DNA of 64,000 nt from Taxillus chinensis. Lineage: Eukaryota > Streptophyta > Magnoliopsida > Santalales > Loranthaceae. The DNA is taken from the NCBI GenBank assembly GCA_023512835.1, contig CM042085.1:36162324-36226323 (forward strand), in the 5' to 3' direction. The translations under genes were made by a program, and so were the position numbers. Positions 45,733 through 58,194 of the stretch are shown in pieces. The first letter of the stretch is position 1. Each line of letters starts with the position of its first letter. Under the pieces are notes generated by a model that saw only the letters and a program-made list of their open reading frames with translations, had not been told where the DNA came from and ran no database searches.

Positions 45733-46062
45733 GCGTGGGAGGTGGTCATGGTGGCTGTTGGCCAAGGGATAGTGATGTGTTTTCTTGTATTAGTTGTGTA
45801 TGATTTGGTGTTTGTTTTGTCTTTTAGACATGTGTTCATATTTGTGATGTGTTTTGAGATGTGTATTTGTGACATGCGGATATGTGTTATATGCATTATT
45901 GTGATGCATGTGGTTATGGATTATGGTGGTACCTTGTTATGTGCTGTTATGTGCTGTGCGCGGTGTATGACCCATTTGGGTGTTGTGGCTCACCGTGTGG
46001 CAAATGGGTAGCTTGTGTTTGTTTTTCTCGTATGTCATTTCTTTTTGAGGACAAAAAGTCTT
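45733..46062 (+). other. gypsy-1 3' untranslated spacer
   Basis: A GT-rich stretch between the integrase stop and the polypurine tract. No coding or structural feature seen. Confidence 0.6.
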
Positions 46063-46075
46063 AAGGGGGAGAGGA
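46063..46075 (+). promoter_or_regulatory. gypsy-1 polypurine tract
   Basis: AAGGGGGAGAGGA directly before the 3' LTR. Gypsy-2 carries the same tract on the minus strand. Confidence 0.92.
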
Positions 46076-47921
46076 TGTAATGACCCGTGTGTAACCCGTG
46101 TGTAAGAAGTTAACCACAAACACCTTGGATGTTGGTGCACAAGTTTGAGGTAAGAGATGAGCCCAAGAGGGGACTTTTGGAAGGTGTATGTGACAAGTGA
46201 TAACGTGCATTTATGCCCTAGGAAGATGCTATGCATTTATGGGGACTTTTGGGAGGTGCTGTTTTGGCAGATTTTGGAGCTCACTTTTGGTATAGTAGAT
46301 GGCCTCAAACAATTGGCGTGCAAGAACAAAAGTTTCTTAGAATGAGGTCCTCTATCTACCACAGAAATTTTAGGGCATTTGGAGCTGCACGTGAATTCAC
46401 CCATTTCACGTGCAAGCATATTTTTGTTTCTCAGACCTCTACAAGATGCAAGGAGGCTTGGGGTGAAGTTTGAGTGCATTTGGAGCTGCACGCCAATTGG
46501 GGAATTGGCGTTCAAATTGGCGTGCAGGCAGGTTTTTGCATGGTTGCCTTGGTTTTGTCATTCTAATCATCTTTTCCCAAAGGACCATGTTGGAATTGTG
46601 ACTATTTTGGTGTGTATGGATGTGGGAAGGTCATAGCTTGTTCCATCAAAACTACGTCGTTTTGATGCTGGGATTCACTTAATCAAAACTACGTCGTTTT
46701 GATGTTGTGTTGTCTATATAAGGAGGAGAAGCCCCTCTGTTTTAGGTTTAGGGTTTGTTGCTCCACCAGCCGTCGCAGAGAGAGAGAGAGAGAGAGAGAG
46801 AGGGAAGGAGAGCTTCTGGTGGCTGCCGGAGCGTCTTGCGTGGGTGGTCGGAGTCTTGCGTGGAAGCGGGAGTAGGAGAACATACAAGGTAGGGGTTCTG
46901 TTCTTCCTAAATCCTCCTCTGTCCTAGGGTCCTAGGGCAGATTATGGGTTATATCTGTTTATATATATATATATATATGTAATCCATATAGGTGTGATCT
47001 CCTATATGGATGTTGGCCTTCAGTGGCATTTTGGTGTGATTCTGTTGTTACATGCTATATGTTCGATGAAATGCCTGTGTGAATATAGCTGTGTGTATAT
47101 GCCCATTACGTGTTTGGTAATATGTCTGTGTGGCTGGACTTGTGATTTAGTGTATGTATGTATGCTGGGTGTTTGTTCTATTGCCTGAATGGCTGGGTTT
47201 GTGCACTTGTGAACGGGTGCACACCAAGTGTTTGGTTTTATGCTTGAGTGACCGTGGTGTGTGTTGTGTGCATGACTGTGCTATCTGGCCTGAAGAGGCG
47301 GTTAAACTACTTTGCCTGAGAGGCGGTTAAACCAGTGGCCTGAAGAGGCGATTGAACTACTTTGCCTGAGAGGCGGTTAAATCAGTGGCCTGAAGAGGCG
47401 GTTAAACTACTTGCTTGAGATGTGGTTTGTTAGCCAGTGTGGCTGGGGCTGGGGTTACGCCCACTTGTGTGGAATGTTTTATTTTCTTTTTCCTAATACT
47501 TGTCACGTCACTACACCTGTGCACATGCATGTAGCCGCTAGGAGCATGGGAAGGGTTGGGGAGACTTGATCCCTACTGAGCTGTGGTTGCTCACCCCTCC
47601 TACTGTGTTTGCTTGTTTTCCAGGGACTTACAGGCGTTAGGTGGATACACGAAGGTGGAAGACCTTATTTATTTTACTCTCTTCCATTTATGTTATTTTT
47701 TTATGGGAATTGATGTAACCCCAGTGGGAATGGATTGGAAAGCGGATTTTGTTGTAATAAAGACTGGTTTGGATTGCTTTTATGAACATTACTTTCTTGA
47801 ATGTGTTGTTGATGTTTAAAATGTTAAATTCGGGGTTTGCATCCTAACCCCTTTGCCCTCCGTGTGGGTACAAGGGGAGTCACGTACCGGTTTCCTCGGG
47901 TTGGAAATCCGGGGCGTGACA
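46076..47921 (+). repeat. gypsy-1 3' LTR
   Basis: TGTAATGACCCG to GGGGCGTGACA, 1846 bp, the same length as the 5' LTR even though the GA and AT runs differ in length and several single-base indels exist. Dyads lie at 46645-46666 and 46682-46703, TATATAA at 46715-46721, and the 50-bp repeat at about 47289-47416. Confidence 0.95.
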
Positions 47922-50900
47922 TTGGGTGCATGATAGGATTGTTGCTGATGGTAATCGCACTGGTGTTCTCGCAGTATAATGGAACAGATGTCATGTTGCA
48001 ACCGTAGTCAGTAAGTTGACTTTGCATCTAGAGAAGCTGTGCGCAGTGACTCCCAGTAGCTATGTATTCCGCCTCAGTAGTAGAGGTTGATACAAAATTC
48101 TGCTTCTTACTGAACCATGAGATCAATCTATTTTTGAGGAACTGACAAGTACCACTAGTGCTCTTCCTGTCTATGTGACACCCAGCAAAATCAGCATCTG
48201 AATATCCGGATAAAGAGAAGTTGGACTCCTTTGGATACCAGAGTCTCAAATTCACTGTCCTTTTGGGATACCGCAATATCCGTTTTACATGAAGCATGTG
48301 TGACTCTTGAGATTCTCTTGATATCTTGCACAAATACATGTTACAAATATAATATCCAGGCGACTTGCTGTAGGATACAACAATGATCATATCATCCCTC
48401 TGTATTCAATCATATTTACTGATTATCCATTAAGATCAGGATCTAACTTGGCACTGACTGGCATGGGAGTCTTCACGGGAGTTGAGTTTTGCATTCCAAA
48501 CTTCTTGATTAAGTCCCGTGTATACTTAGCTTGGTTGATGAAGATTCCATCCTTCATTTGTTGAACCTCTATTCCATGGAAGTACGTTAATTCTCCCATC
48601 ATGCTCATTTCAAATTTGCCAGTCATCAACTTCGCAAATTCTTCACCAAGCTTCAGATTTGAGGATCCAAAAATGATATCCACATATATCTGTACGATAA
48701 GAGAATGACCCTTCTCTTTCTGCAGGAATAATGTGGTATCTATCTTCCCTTTTCTAAAGTTGTGTTCGAGGAAGAATTCTGAAAGTGTGTTGTAGTAGGC
48801 TCTTGAAGCTTGCTTCAATCCATACAAGGCTTTCCGTAGTTTATACACTATGTGATCAGCCTTGTGTTCAATGAATCCCGAAGGTTGTTCAACATAAACT
48901 TCCTCTTGAAGATCTCCATTAAGAAAAGCGCTCTTGACGTCTATTTGATAAACTATGAAGTTTTCATAGGATGCATACGCCATGAACATTCGGATCGCCT
49001 CAAGTCTAACTACTGGAGCAAAGGTTTCATCATAATCAATGCCTTCTTCTTGATGATATCCTTTGGCTACCAGTCGAGCTTTGTTCCGGATTACTATTCC
49101 ATTAGTATCTAGTTTGTTACAGAACAACCATTTAACTCTAATAACTTGTTGCGACGTCGGCCTTTTTATCAATGTCCACACATCGTTCCTCTTGAACTGA
49201 TTAAGCTCTTTTTGCATAGCATCTATCCAGTTTGAATCTTAAAGGGCTTCATCCACCACCTTTCACTCTATCTGTGATAGAAAACAAGAGTAGAGGCACA
49301 AGTTGGTGGTGGTTGCCCTCGTTCTGACTCCAACAGTTTGATCACCAATCACTTGTTCTGATTGGTGGTTTCGAGTTCACCTATAGTTCTACACAAGTGG
49401 TGGTGAGTAATCAACGATTTGAAGCTCTGCCAGGTTGGATGATCTTGTACATCGGCTAGTTAAGCTTCTTCCGAGCTAGTTGTATCCGTTTGATGAACAA
49501 TTCGAGAAGTACTTTGAGGTCTTTCATCACTGTGACTTTCAATATTAACTAGTCCGAACGGACTAGAAGGTTCTCCGGTGTTTTGGATGTCCGTAATAAT
49601 TGGTCCAGAATTAAGTGGAAGTCCTGAGTCCGAATCTTCTAAAGCATCATTGGTAACATTTCTTCTTGCTTCACCGGTACTCGGTGATTCATCAGGAGTT
49701 GTGGCAGGAGCATGTCTGAACTGAGAATAGTCAATCGTGTCCGTATGATCCTGCACATTTGAATTTGAAGATCCTATACTTGACCAATCAAGGTTAGATT
49801 CATCAAAATCAACATGGATAGATTCTTCAATTGTTAAACGTTTTCTATTAAAGATACGATAAGCCTTGCTGTGTAACGAGTATCCGACAAAGATCCCATC
49901 ATCGGATTTTGGCTCAAATTTACTCTGGGCCTCTTTGCCGTTGTTTCACACGTAGCAAGCACACTCAAAAGCTTTGAAATGAGAGATTGATGGCTTCCTC
50001 CCTCTCCACATCTCATAGGGTGTTTTCATGGTAACTTTATTGATAAGAGTTCTGTTCTGAACATAGCATGCAATGGACATAGCTTCAGCCCATAGACGGA
50101 GAGGAAGCTTTGCCCTGGTTAACATTGATATACCAGCTTCGACTAAAGTGCGATTCTTATGCTTAGCAACTCTATTTTGTTGAGGAGTCCTGGGCGTAGA
50201 GAAGTCGTGTTGAATGCCCTATTCAGAACAATAGGATCTCATATCGGAAAAGTCAAATTCCATACCATGATCACTCCTGATGCATTTAATGCTCAGTCCT
50301 TGTGAATTGCTTATCCAGTTAAAGAGATCTACGAGATGTTCAAAGGTTTGAACCTTTGATTTCAGGAACATCACCCATGTATACCTGGTGAAATCATCGA
50401 TAACCACAAGGGTATATCTCGCACCGGTAAGAGAAGCAATATAAATGGGACCACAGAGGTCCATATGAAGAAGTTGCAAAGGAGCAGTTATTGAATTAAC
50501 TAATTTGCTCTTAAAGCTATGCTTGGTCTGCTTGCCGAGTTGGCATTCTCGACAGAGAGAGTCTCTGGAGTATTTATGTTTAGGTAGACCATTAACCAAG
50601 TCAAGCAACATTAGTTTTGACAAAGTTTTAAAATTTAAATGAGTGCAACAATTGTGCCATAGCAACTTTCTTCATATAATGCTTTAGTGAGGAAGCATAC
50701 AGGGTCATAAGAATTATTTCTTAAGACCACAGAATATATGTCCTCATCTCTTAATCCGGATAACTTAATATCTCCGAATAAGTTTTCCCTAACTGTGGAG
50801 GTGTTGGACATAAAGGAAACAGTAAATCCTTTGTCACATAAATTACTGACACTCAATAGATTATGCTTCAAACCGTCAACTAGTGCAACCTTAGTAACTG

Positions 50901-51122
50901 ATACACAACCGTTGGTTAAAGGGCCATACCCCACAGTCTTACCTCTGCTGTTGTTGCCATATGATACAGATGGGCCTCGTTTGTCAGCAATTCAACGAGC
51001 AGAGACTGATCACCCGTCATATGTCCGGAGTATCCACTATCGAGTATCTACTTGCTTTGATTGATCCTTAACTTCAAGTGGTCCAGCAATGAATTCCAGA
51101 GATGTTCCGGCAAGACAACAGT
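47922..51122 (-). pseudogene. copia-5 pol, main part
   Basis: Follows UAA 51123-51125 in frame with gag. Protease (near 51040) has Tyr for Cys in the DSGCS motif and a stop for the Trp. Integrase: [30 protein letters not shown]. Reverse transcriptase: [20 protein letters not shown]. The catalytic box near 48677-48688 has lost one Asp codon (YVD-I instead of YVDD). RNase H runs to the gypsy-1 junction (ENTSAITISNNPIMHP). There are many stops and shifts, most clearly at 49900-50200 and 49240-49460. Confidence 0.88.
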
Positions 51123-53423
51123 TTACACTTTTGGTACCCAAACTTGTTTCAGGCGGTTAGGAGAAACAACCACAGTGTCAACAGTTCCGGATTTTGCTTT
51201 GTTAGAAACTTTAGCTTTCCATGTTGACTTTACTTTGTTAGTGTCAGTTGCTTCTTTTATTTGGGTTTTCTTGGAAGAGATACTCCTTTGAGATTTAGAT
51301 TTTGATTTACTAGAAGAACCCTTTTTGATGAATTTATCTTTATTAATATGAACTTGATTACAAAGCCAGTCATCAGATAGATTCCAACACTCATAGTGAT
51401 AATGGCTTATTTCTCTATAGATGGAACAGACACTATGATACGGAGCACAAACAGGGGATACAGGTTTCTTAGGTTATACAGGTTTTCTACACTGTTCCTT
51501 ATGGCGTATTCCTTTGCGATTGGGTGACGCGCTCTTGGCCCTAGATGCGTTAGCCTTCGCCTTTCCTTTCTTTCTGGGTGCTATAGTTTCGGGTTTAACT
51601 GCAATAGCCTTCCCTTCATCTTTAGGTACGGGTGCTACTACTTCGGGATTAGCAGTAATAGCCTCTCTTCCACAGTTATAAACTATGGTGCCACCTGAAA
51701 TAAAACCATCCAACGGTTTAGATGTACTAACAGGATAAAGGTTGGTTAGTTTCAGAATGAAATCTGAGGGACACTCAGTAGCTTCTGTGGAGGTAGATGG
51801 TTCGGAGCCAAGGCCAGGTTTAACTCGGATGTCGTCCGAATCAGTCCTAAATGTAGAGGCTATTTCCCCCGATTTTAGCCACTTATGATTTATTTCATTT
51901 TCCTTTTCAAGTTCATTCTCGAGTCTTTTCAGATTAACAGTTAGGCCAGTTAGGTTAGTATTTAGCAAATGATTTTCAGCTCTTAGGTCACGATACCAAG
52001 CCTCTTTACTTCTAAAGTCAGCTATGTCTTTTTAAAGTCTTGCAATAGTAAATTCAAGACGTTTAGCCTGACTTTCCATATCTTTGTACATTTGAGTAAT
52101 TATTAGTCTCTCATTCTTTTCATGATCACGTTCAGTAGTAAGAGATTCTAATTTACTTATGAGCTCAGAGATAGACGATACCTCAGCATTTGCCATGAGG
52201 TAGACGTTCGGCTTCGGGGTTGGCTCATCATCAGAGGATTCTTCCTCTTCTTCCAAGCCACTGACGTACTTCATGACAAATGCCTTCCTCTTGTTTTTGC
52301 TGTTTTCTGAGGTGGAGCGTCGGGGTTTAACCTTGTCACTTTTATCGGCTGTCTATGATTTGGATTTACAATCCTTCGCCCAGTGACCGGGTTTCCCACA
52401 GTTGTAGCATTCTTGGGAACTTGACTCCGATCGCTTCTTCCTTCTGGATGATGATGAGGAGCCACTTCTGAATCCTTTTCTGCTTTTTCGTAGGACTTGA
52501 TCAAAGGATTTGACCAGAAGAGCTATTTCTTCTTCAGCGTCCGAGTCCGAGTTCTTTGACTCTTCCGTATCATCATCCTGCTGTATGTTGAGACATTCCG
52601 TAGTTTTAAAAGCTACTCCCTTTTCTTTCCGAGCTATTTTCTCATATCGGTCAGTATATTTAAATTTGACCTCATGAGTCTATAGCTCTCCGTATAGTTC
52701 TTCAAGGGGAGCATACTGCCATTTTTTGTCAGCTTGCATTTAGAGCTGCTTGGAGTAGTAGCGATCCGGCAAGGAGCGGAAAAACTTGTCATTGATTTGA
52801 AACTACGTGTAATACTCATTGACAGTTTTCAGCTCAACAATGAGCTTGCCGAATCTCTAATAGATGCTCTTGAGGGATTCACCAGGTTTATGATTGAAGC
52901 TCTCAATGTTCTGCTTAAGAGCACAGATGACGTTCTGCATTTGGGACTGACTTCCCTCATAGAGGATTGTCAGTTTATCCTAGACAGCTATCACTGTCGT
53001 GCAGGCTTGGACATCCGTGGAAGCTTCGGAGTCCAAAGACGATGTTATGTATGCCAGAGCCTTTTCGCTAGCACACTGCCAGGCTCTTTCGTCATTGGTG
53101 AGTTCAGCATCTGTCTTTGGCCTTCTAACTCCATTTTCTCCGATAGTTATTGGAATAGGTAGCTCCTGATGAAGACATAACCACATGAGATGATCATGAC
53201 ATACCATGAACATCTTCATGCGAGCTTTCTACTGGGAGAAAAGCTTAGGTGTGAACTTTGGTGGTTTAGTCAAAGTGAAACCAGAATTCCGTGGTTGAGG
53301 AGCAGTGGCAGCAGTAGGTTGAAGTGGATCGACATTTTCGCTGCTGCTTCGATTAGAGATTGGCTCTTGAGCTCCTCTGGAGTTGAGGTGAGCGTTGAAC
53401 AATATGCTATTTTCTTTGGCCAT
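51123..53423 (-). pseudogene. copia-5 gag
   Basis: Starts MAKENSILFNAHLNSRGA at 53423. The first CCHC is intact (CYNCGKPGHWAKDC near 52400); the second has decayed to CSIYREISHYHYEC near 51420. A helical region (MKYVSGLEEEEE to ERLIITQMYKDMESQ) precedes it. Numerous stops in the capsid part: for example SQ-stop near 53232, IAV-stop near 52978, IY-stop near 52858. It ends QVWVPKV-UAA at 51123-51125, as in copia-2 and copia-4. Confidence 0.88.
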
Positions 53424-53473
53424 TTGATGAGAGAGAGAAAGAGTGGGATCTCTACTTTGAGCAGGTAGAACTT

Positions 53474-53485
53474 GCTCTGATACCA
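53474..53485 (-). promoter_or_regulatory. copia-5 primer-binding site
   Basis: Canonical TGGTATCAGAGC on the minus strand, two bases from the 5' LTR. Confidence 0.92.
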
Positions 53486-53487
53486 CT

Positions 53488-53986
53488 TATTGGTCCCTGG
53501 GAGCCTAGAGGGGGGTGAATAGTCTCTTATCGAAACTCTTCGCTCATCTTTGGCACAACACTTATCTGGTTAAGAGATAAAATCAATGCGGAAGATAACC
53601 AGATAGTGGAAGTATTTTGTTTTATTATCAAGAGATAATTACAACAAAATAGAAGCAGATTAAAGTTTGTAAAGTTTTTTGATCTACTGCAAAACTCTCT
53701 AGCACTTTGTTTACAATTACTCACACACTAGCCAATTTGATCTATATAAGCTCTTGTACATGTACATGCTTTTTCTCTATATGCTATATCATTTATGTAC
53801 ACGTTACACCTTTTACGCTCATATATAAAATATACAAGTGTTAATATATATATCCATCAAACAAAAACATCTTTGGAACTTGTTATTCCGAGTAACGTGC
53901 AGCTTTGACTGTTCCTCAGAAATCTCTCTACTTTGTTTGTTGTAGATGTGGAGCTCAATATCTTGGGTTTGCAAAACATAAGTGTC
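53488..53986 (-). repeat. copia-5 5' LTR, truncated
   Basis: Matches 33320-33818 of the 3' LTR; the terminal TG is mutated to TA. It is cut at 53986 by family X with putative TSD GTGTC (53982-53986). The continuation of the LTR is not in the window. Confidence 0.88.
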
Positions 53987-55742
53987 TGTAGGTCCCAAAG
54001 TGAGTCTAGAGGGGGGGGGGGGTGGTGAATAGACTTTCTTCGTGTGCGGAAGCTAGACTGTCAGCTGGGTTTTGGATTCTTGCTACAGATGACTATGATG
54101 GAAGTATTTATGGAGAAGATGACAGAAGTATTGTAAGGATAAGGTGAGTGATAATGAACTATCAGACAAAACTGAGATAAGAGTAAATGCTCTTTTCTCA
54201 ACAGATCTCAGTTGTGAAAGAGATGGTTTATGATAGATCGAGGTGTGGAAAACTAATAACACTGAGATCAAGACTTAATGAAAGTGCTAGATCTTTGATG
54301 AACAACAAGATTCGTGAATAAAAGAACGGATTGTTCTTGTTCTTGATTCAACACGGCGCACAACACTTTTTCAATTTCTCTACATTCGTCTCTCTCTCTT
54401 GTGTTGGAACTCTTAATGTTAGTTCTGCTTAGTCTCGATTTTCTCTTAGTCCGTAAAAACCAATATCTTGTGTTCTATGTGTTTCCTTCTTTTGAGAGAG
54501 AGGTTAAACTCTTGATTTTTTCGTTAAGTGCGTGAGAGATATATTTTTAAGATTAAAGTGCTCGTGCGCCAAGTTGTCCATCCCGACAGACTGACTTCCC
54601 GCCACTGAAAATGCGGAATGTCAGGGGATGGGTTGATCTGCTTTGATTTGCATATCAGTTGCCCATACTGCGTATTTGGCATGCAGTCAATCTTGGCCGT
54701 TCATCCGTGGATGGTAGTTGGCAACAATTAATGTGTCATTAATGTGCTCAACTGCTCGGGACGGCGCAGACTTGCTGTACAAACCCTAGCTGACAATATC
54801 GCTAATATCGCTAAGTGGTTGTGTTTAGGGTTGTAAGTTTGCCTCGTAGGTAGATGCCTTGTAGGTTCGGTGACTCGAAGATTTCAGTTAGAACCTGTTG
54901 AAAGTGGCTAAAGTTTGCTTCAGGCTTTACTGCATTTCTGTGAGTCTATGACTCATATCTTCGAGTCTCCGAGGCTAGAGTTTAGGTTGGATCAGTCTTT
55001 TGTGTCCCTCTATTAACTAAAGTCTACGACTCTATGAGTCTGCGACTCTTCGAATGGCGCTTAGAGTGACTTCTTCGAGTTCAGCTAATCAACCTGTTAT
55101 TATAGCTACGAGTCTACGACTCTAGTTCTGCGGGTCTACGATCTTCGGGTCTCTCAGTTTATTATATTTGACTAAGTGGTTTGAAAATCTTCGACTCTAC
55201 GAGTCTTTGACTTCGTTTTTTCTTCCTTAGTCTTTTACAAAGGCTCATAAACTGAGTTACTGTATGGCTATGACCCTTTAGCTACAACTCTCTACCATCA
55301 ATCTCCGAGTCTGGAAGTGTGGCGATTTCTCTATAGTGACTGTGTCCCTTGAGTCTACGAGTCTATGGCTCTACGACCCTTGAGTTACAGTTTCATTTGT
55401 TTGCCAGTCTTTATAGTATCGACTCTTCGACCTTCAATCTACGAGACTACGAGTTCAGTTTTCTTAACCGTGTTCAACGGCTTCGACTCTATGACTTTCA
55501 ATCTACAAGTCTACGAGTCCGGTTTTCTTTACACTGTTCGAAGGCTCCGACTCTGCGACTTTCGATCTACGAGTCTACGAGTCCTATTTTCTTAACAGTG
55601 TTCGAAGGTTTCGACCCTACGACTCTGCGAGTCTTCGAGTCTAGTGATCATTGAAGTTCTGTTAATTGACTTACATATTTATGGGGACTCTATGAGTCTA
55701 TGAGTCTACGAGTCATTTACCTTTGGTTACTGTTCTTAACAC
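53987..55742 (-). mobile_element. LTR family X, partial
   Basis: Starts TGTAGGTCCCAAAG with a long G-run, a layout resembling the outer end of the copia LTRs here (TG(A/T)TGGTCCC, then a G-run and GGTGAATAG). It is therefore probably an LTR of a related copia element, an inference. From about 54950 it is dense in TACGAGTC/GACTCTAC words, including three exact-length 64-bp tandem units. No coding sequence. It is cut at 55743 by gypsy-2. Confidence 0.65.
55420..55611. repeat. Three 64-bp tandem units in LTR X
   Basis: Units start at 55420, 55484 and 55548, each beginning CGACTCT and ending in a 'gttc(a/g)a(c/a)ggct' stretch. They are similar but not identical. A partial fourth begins at 55612. 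Confidence 0.88.
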
Positions 55743-58042
55743 TGTCACGCCCCAATTTCCTTTCACTTGGAGATGCGTAGTGACCGCCCATGCCCGCACC
55801 CAAAGGGTCAAGGGGTTGGTGCAAGCACCTAAAAGAAAAAGGACTTGAGATGGGTGCTGTCCCAAACTTGTACAACCAGGCTACATGCCACGGGGCAAGC
55901 TCCTACTCCCAAACCATGCATACAACCACAAATTAAATAATAATCATATCTCAATTTATTACATTTCAAAGGGGCCTAAAGTCCATTACAACTCAGTTGG
56001 GGAAAAACTCCCATCAAACCATAATATATTTTGTTTACAAACAATCCAAACCATAAAAGCACAATTCCACAAAAACAATGAAATTAATAAAATCTTAAGC
56101 CTCAGTAGCCTACCACCACATCTCTTTCACCTACCGCCTGCTAGACCCTGCAAAAGAACAGTTTATAGGAGGGGTGAGTAAACCATAGCTCAGTAGGGTT
56201 CCAATCTCCCCTGACCCGTCCCACTCTACAATATGCATGACAAGGGTATGCTTGTGCTTGTGTAGTGCCTAAAGCTAAACAACACACATCACCCAGTAAC
56301 ACGCCATTTACTTGAGCCCACACTGGAGGGTAGAGGACACCCCGCCACCACGGCGACATGACATACCACATCCAGGCGAATGTTGCATGGTCACCAATGC
56401 AACATTTTCCACCCGAGTCAGATATGGCCATCACCTCCTCGGATGCCATACCTACCCTCAGGAATGGGTGCAGACTTATCCCACCGTCGTGAGTGCTACA
56501 CCAAAACTCAGGACCGCAGTCCTGGCCAAATCTCAAAGGGGGTCTAGTAGTTGTGCCTGGCCCATAAGTCATCTCAACCCACAAGTGTTTGGGTACTCAT
56601 TCTCAAATACAAGTTCACAGCATCTCAGCAAATACATTACAAATACATCTCAGCAAACACAGCTCAAATGCAAGTGTAACTCAGTAATGCAACTCAGTAC
56701 AAAGTAACTCAGAGAGCACAACTCAAATATATCAATGCAACTCAGCAAGCATAACTCAGATATATCAGTGTAAATCAACAGTGCATTCAGCTCATACTAT
56801 GCAACAGCATTCACTAACATTCATAGTTTACAGTCCTACCAACATAGGTGTTTTTGAGCTGTTTTGGCAAATCTTTAGACAAATTCAACTCGTGATTGTT
56901 ACCCAAATCACTCTATTTTTCACACAAGGGACTTCTGGCTAAATGTGGCAGCCAAAAGAAGCAAAATGAAGGGTGCACGTCATATGGGCCATATGGCGTG
57001 TAGGGGTATTTTTGGCTCCCTACATTCTACACACCTCAGGGATGTCCGGGGTAAATTTTCAGGGCAATTGGACCTGCACGCCAATTGGGGATATGGCGTG
57101 CAAATTGGCGTGCAGCCATGTTTTTGCACTGTTTTCTTTGTTTTGTTATTCTAAAGACTTCTCTCTAAAGAACCCACCTCCAATTCCGGTTAGTTTGTAA
57201 ATTATTAGGCGTTAAACCTAGGATACAAGGCCTATTTTCAATTCCAGCCTCTACACTCATGCTTAACCACCCGTCCAGAGAAACCCAGGCCATCCAAATC
57301 AATTTTCCCTTAGATATCTATTGAAAATCTCACAATAAACCAACACGCGCTTATATATATATATATATAGGTATATACTCATCATCACATCCATGACAGG
57401 TAAAAATACAGAATTTTGTGAGAGTTTCAAGGGTTGATCAAGAAATCCCTACCTCAAGAATTTGGGAATACAACAGATCGTTGTATCCTAGCTACCTCGA
57501 CACCTCCGGTCTCCCGTCATCAGCAGGAACCTCAAATCGTCGGCCTTGGATCGTCTCCCTCCCTCTCTGCCCGTCTCTCTCTCTCTCTGGCCGTGTCTCT
57601 CTCTCTCTCTCTGACGGCTGCTAGGGTTTGCAAATGAGAAATCCCCTAATTTTTAACCCCTTTTTCTTTATATATTTTCCCACATAATCAAAACGACGTA
57701 GTTTTGATTCAGTAAATCCCTACATCAAAACGACGTAGTTTTGATTAAGTGAAAGCCCAGCATCTAAAAGCCCAAAGGCCAAGGTTTTCTAACCCATCTT
57801 TTAAGCTCAATAGCCCAATTCATTAAGCCCAACAAATATTAAAATAAATCCCTCAAATAAATATTATTTACGATATGTGAAATTCCCAAAATATCCCTCA
57901 GTGCCTCGAACTCCAACTTGAGTCCAAGTATAGTCAAAATTCTCCATTCGATTAGCACATCACTGTTCTGATGTTCATTCTCTAAGACAAGGTCTCTTAC
58001 TTTAGGCTAACTCCAAGAACTCCTCAAACACGGGTCCTTACA
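55743..58042 (-). repeat. gypsy-2 3' LTR
   Basis: 2300 bp, TGTCACGCCCC to GGGTCCTTACA on the plus strand. It is directly followed by a polypurine tract and chromovirus integrase on the minus strand. It is close in sequence to the solo LTR at 60093-62071. The putative TSD AACAC (55738-55742) has its partner outside the window. It has a (CT)n run near 57580-57611 and G-box-related inverted repeats near 56975 and 57076. Confidence 0.88.
57687..57745. promoter_or_regulatory. Pair of ACGT-centred dyads in gypsy-2 LTR
   Basis: Perfect copies at 57687-57708 and 57724-57745. On the minus strand a 'tatataaag' TATA candidate follows near 57667-57675. Confidence 0.6.
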
Positions 58043-58060
58043 TCCTCTCCCCCTTAAAGA
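58043..58060 (-). promoter_or_regulatory. gypsy-2 polypurine tract
   Basis: Minus strand AAGGGGGAGAGGA abuts the 3' LTR, as in gypsy-1. Confidence 0.9.
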
Positions 58061-58194
58061 CGTTTCGTCCTCGAAAAGAAAACTTGGAATGAGGAAACGA
58101 CCACAACCAATGAACACAATGTACAACAGTAAAAATAATCAATAGTACCTGATATGTTGATGTTTGACTTGTTGCCTTGCCTTCCTCCCCTCCT

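Larger units (their letters stand above)
38695..47921 (+). mobile_element. gypsy-1: full-length Ty3 chromovirus
   Basis: 9227 bp with two 1846-bp LTRs, an initiator-Met primer-binding site, gag, PR-RT-RNase H-INT with a chromodomain-like tail, and a polypurine tract. The exact TSD TTGGG lies at 38690-38694 and 47922-47926; joining the flanks restores a continuous copia RNase H frame. By eye the LTRs differ at about two dozen positions (roughly 1%). The Tekay/Del-type lineage is inferred from the integrase tail and chromodomain position. Coding regions are broken. Confidence 0.95.
33320..53986 (-). mobile_element. copia-5: Sirevirus-like element split by gypsy-1
   Basis: A minus-strand element of the copia-2/-4 family with its own 3' LTR (33320-34744), polypurine tract, accessory gene lacking the Ulp1 core, spacer, pol, gag, primer-binding site and a partial 5' LTR (53488-53986). 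It is interrupted at 38694/47922 by gypsy-1, and its 5' LTR is cut by family X. It has many more private stops than copia-2 or copia-4, so it is older. Confidence 0.92.
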
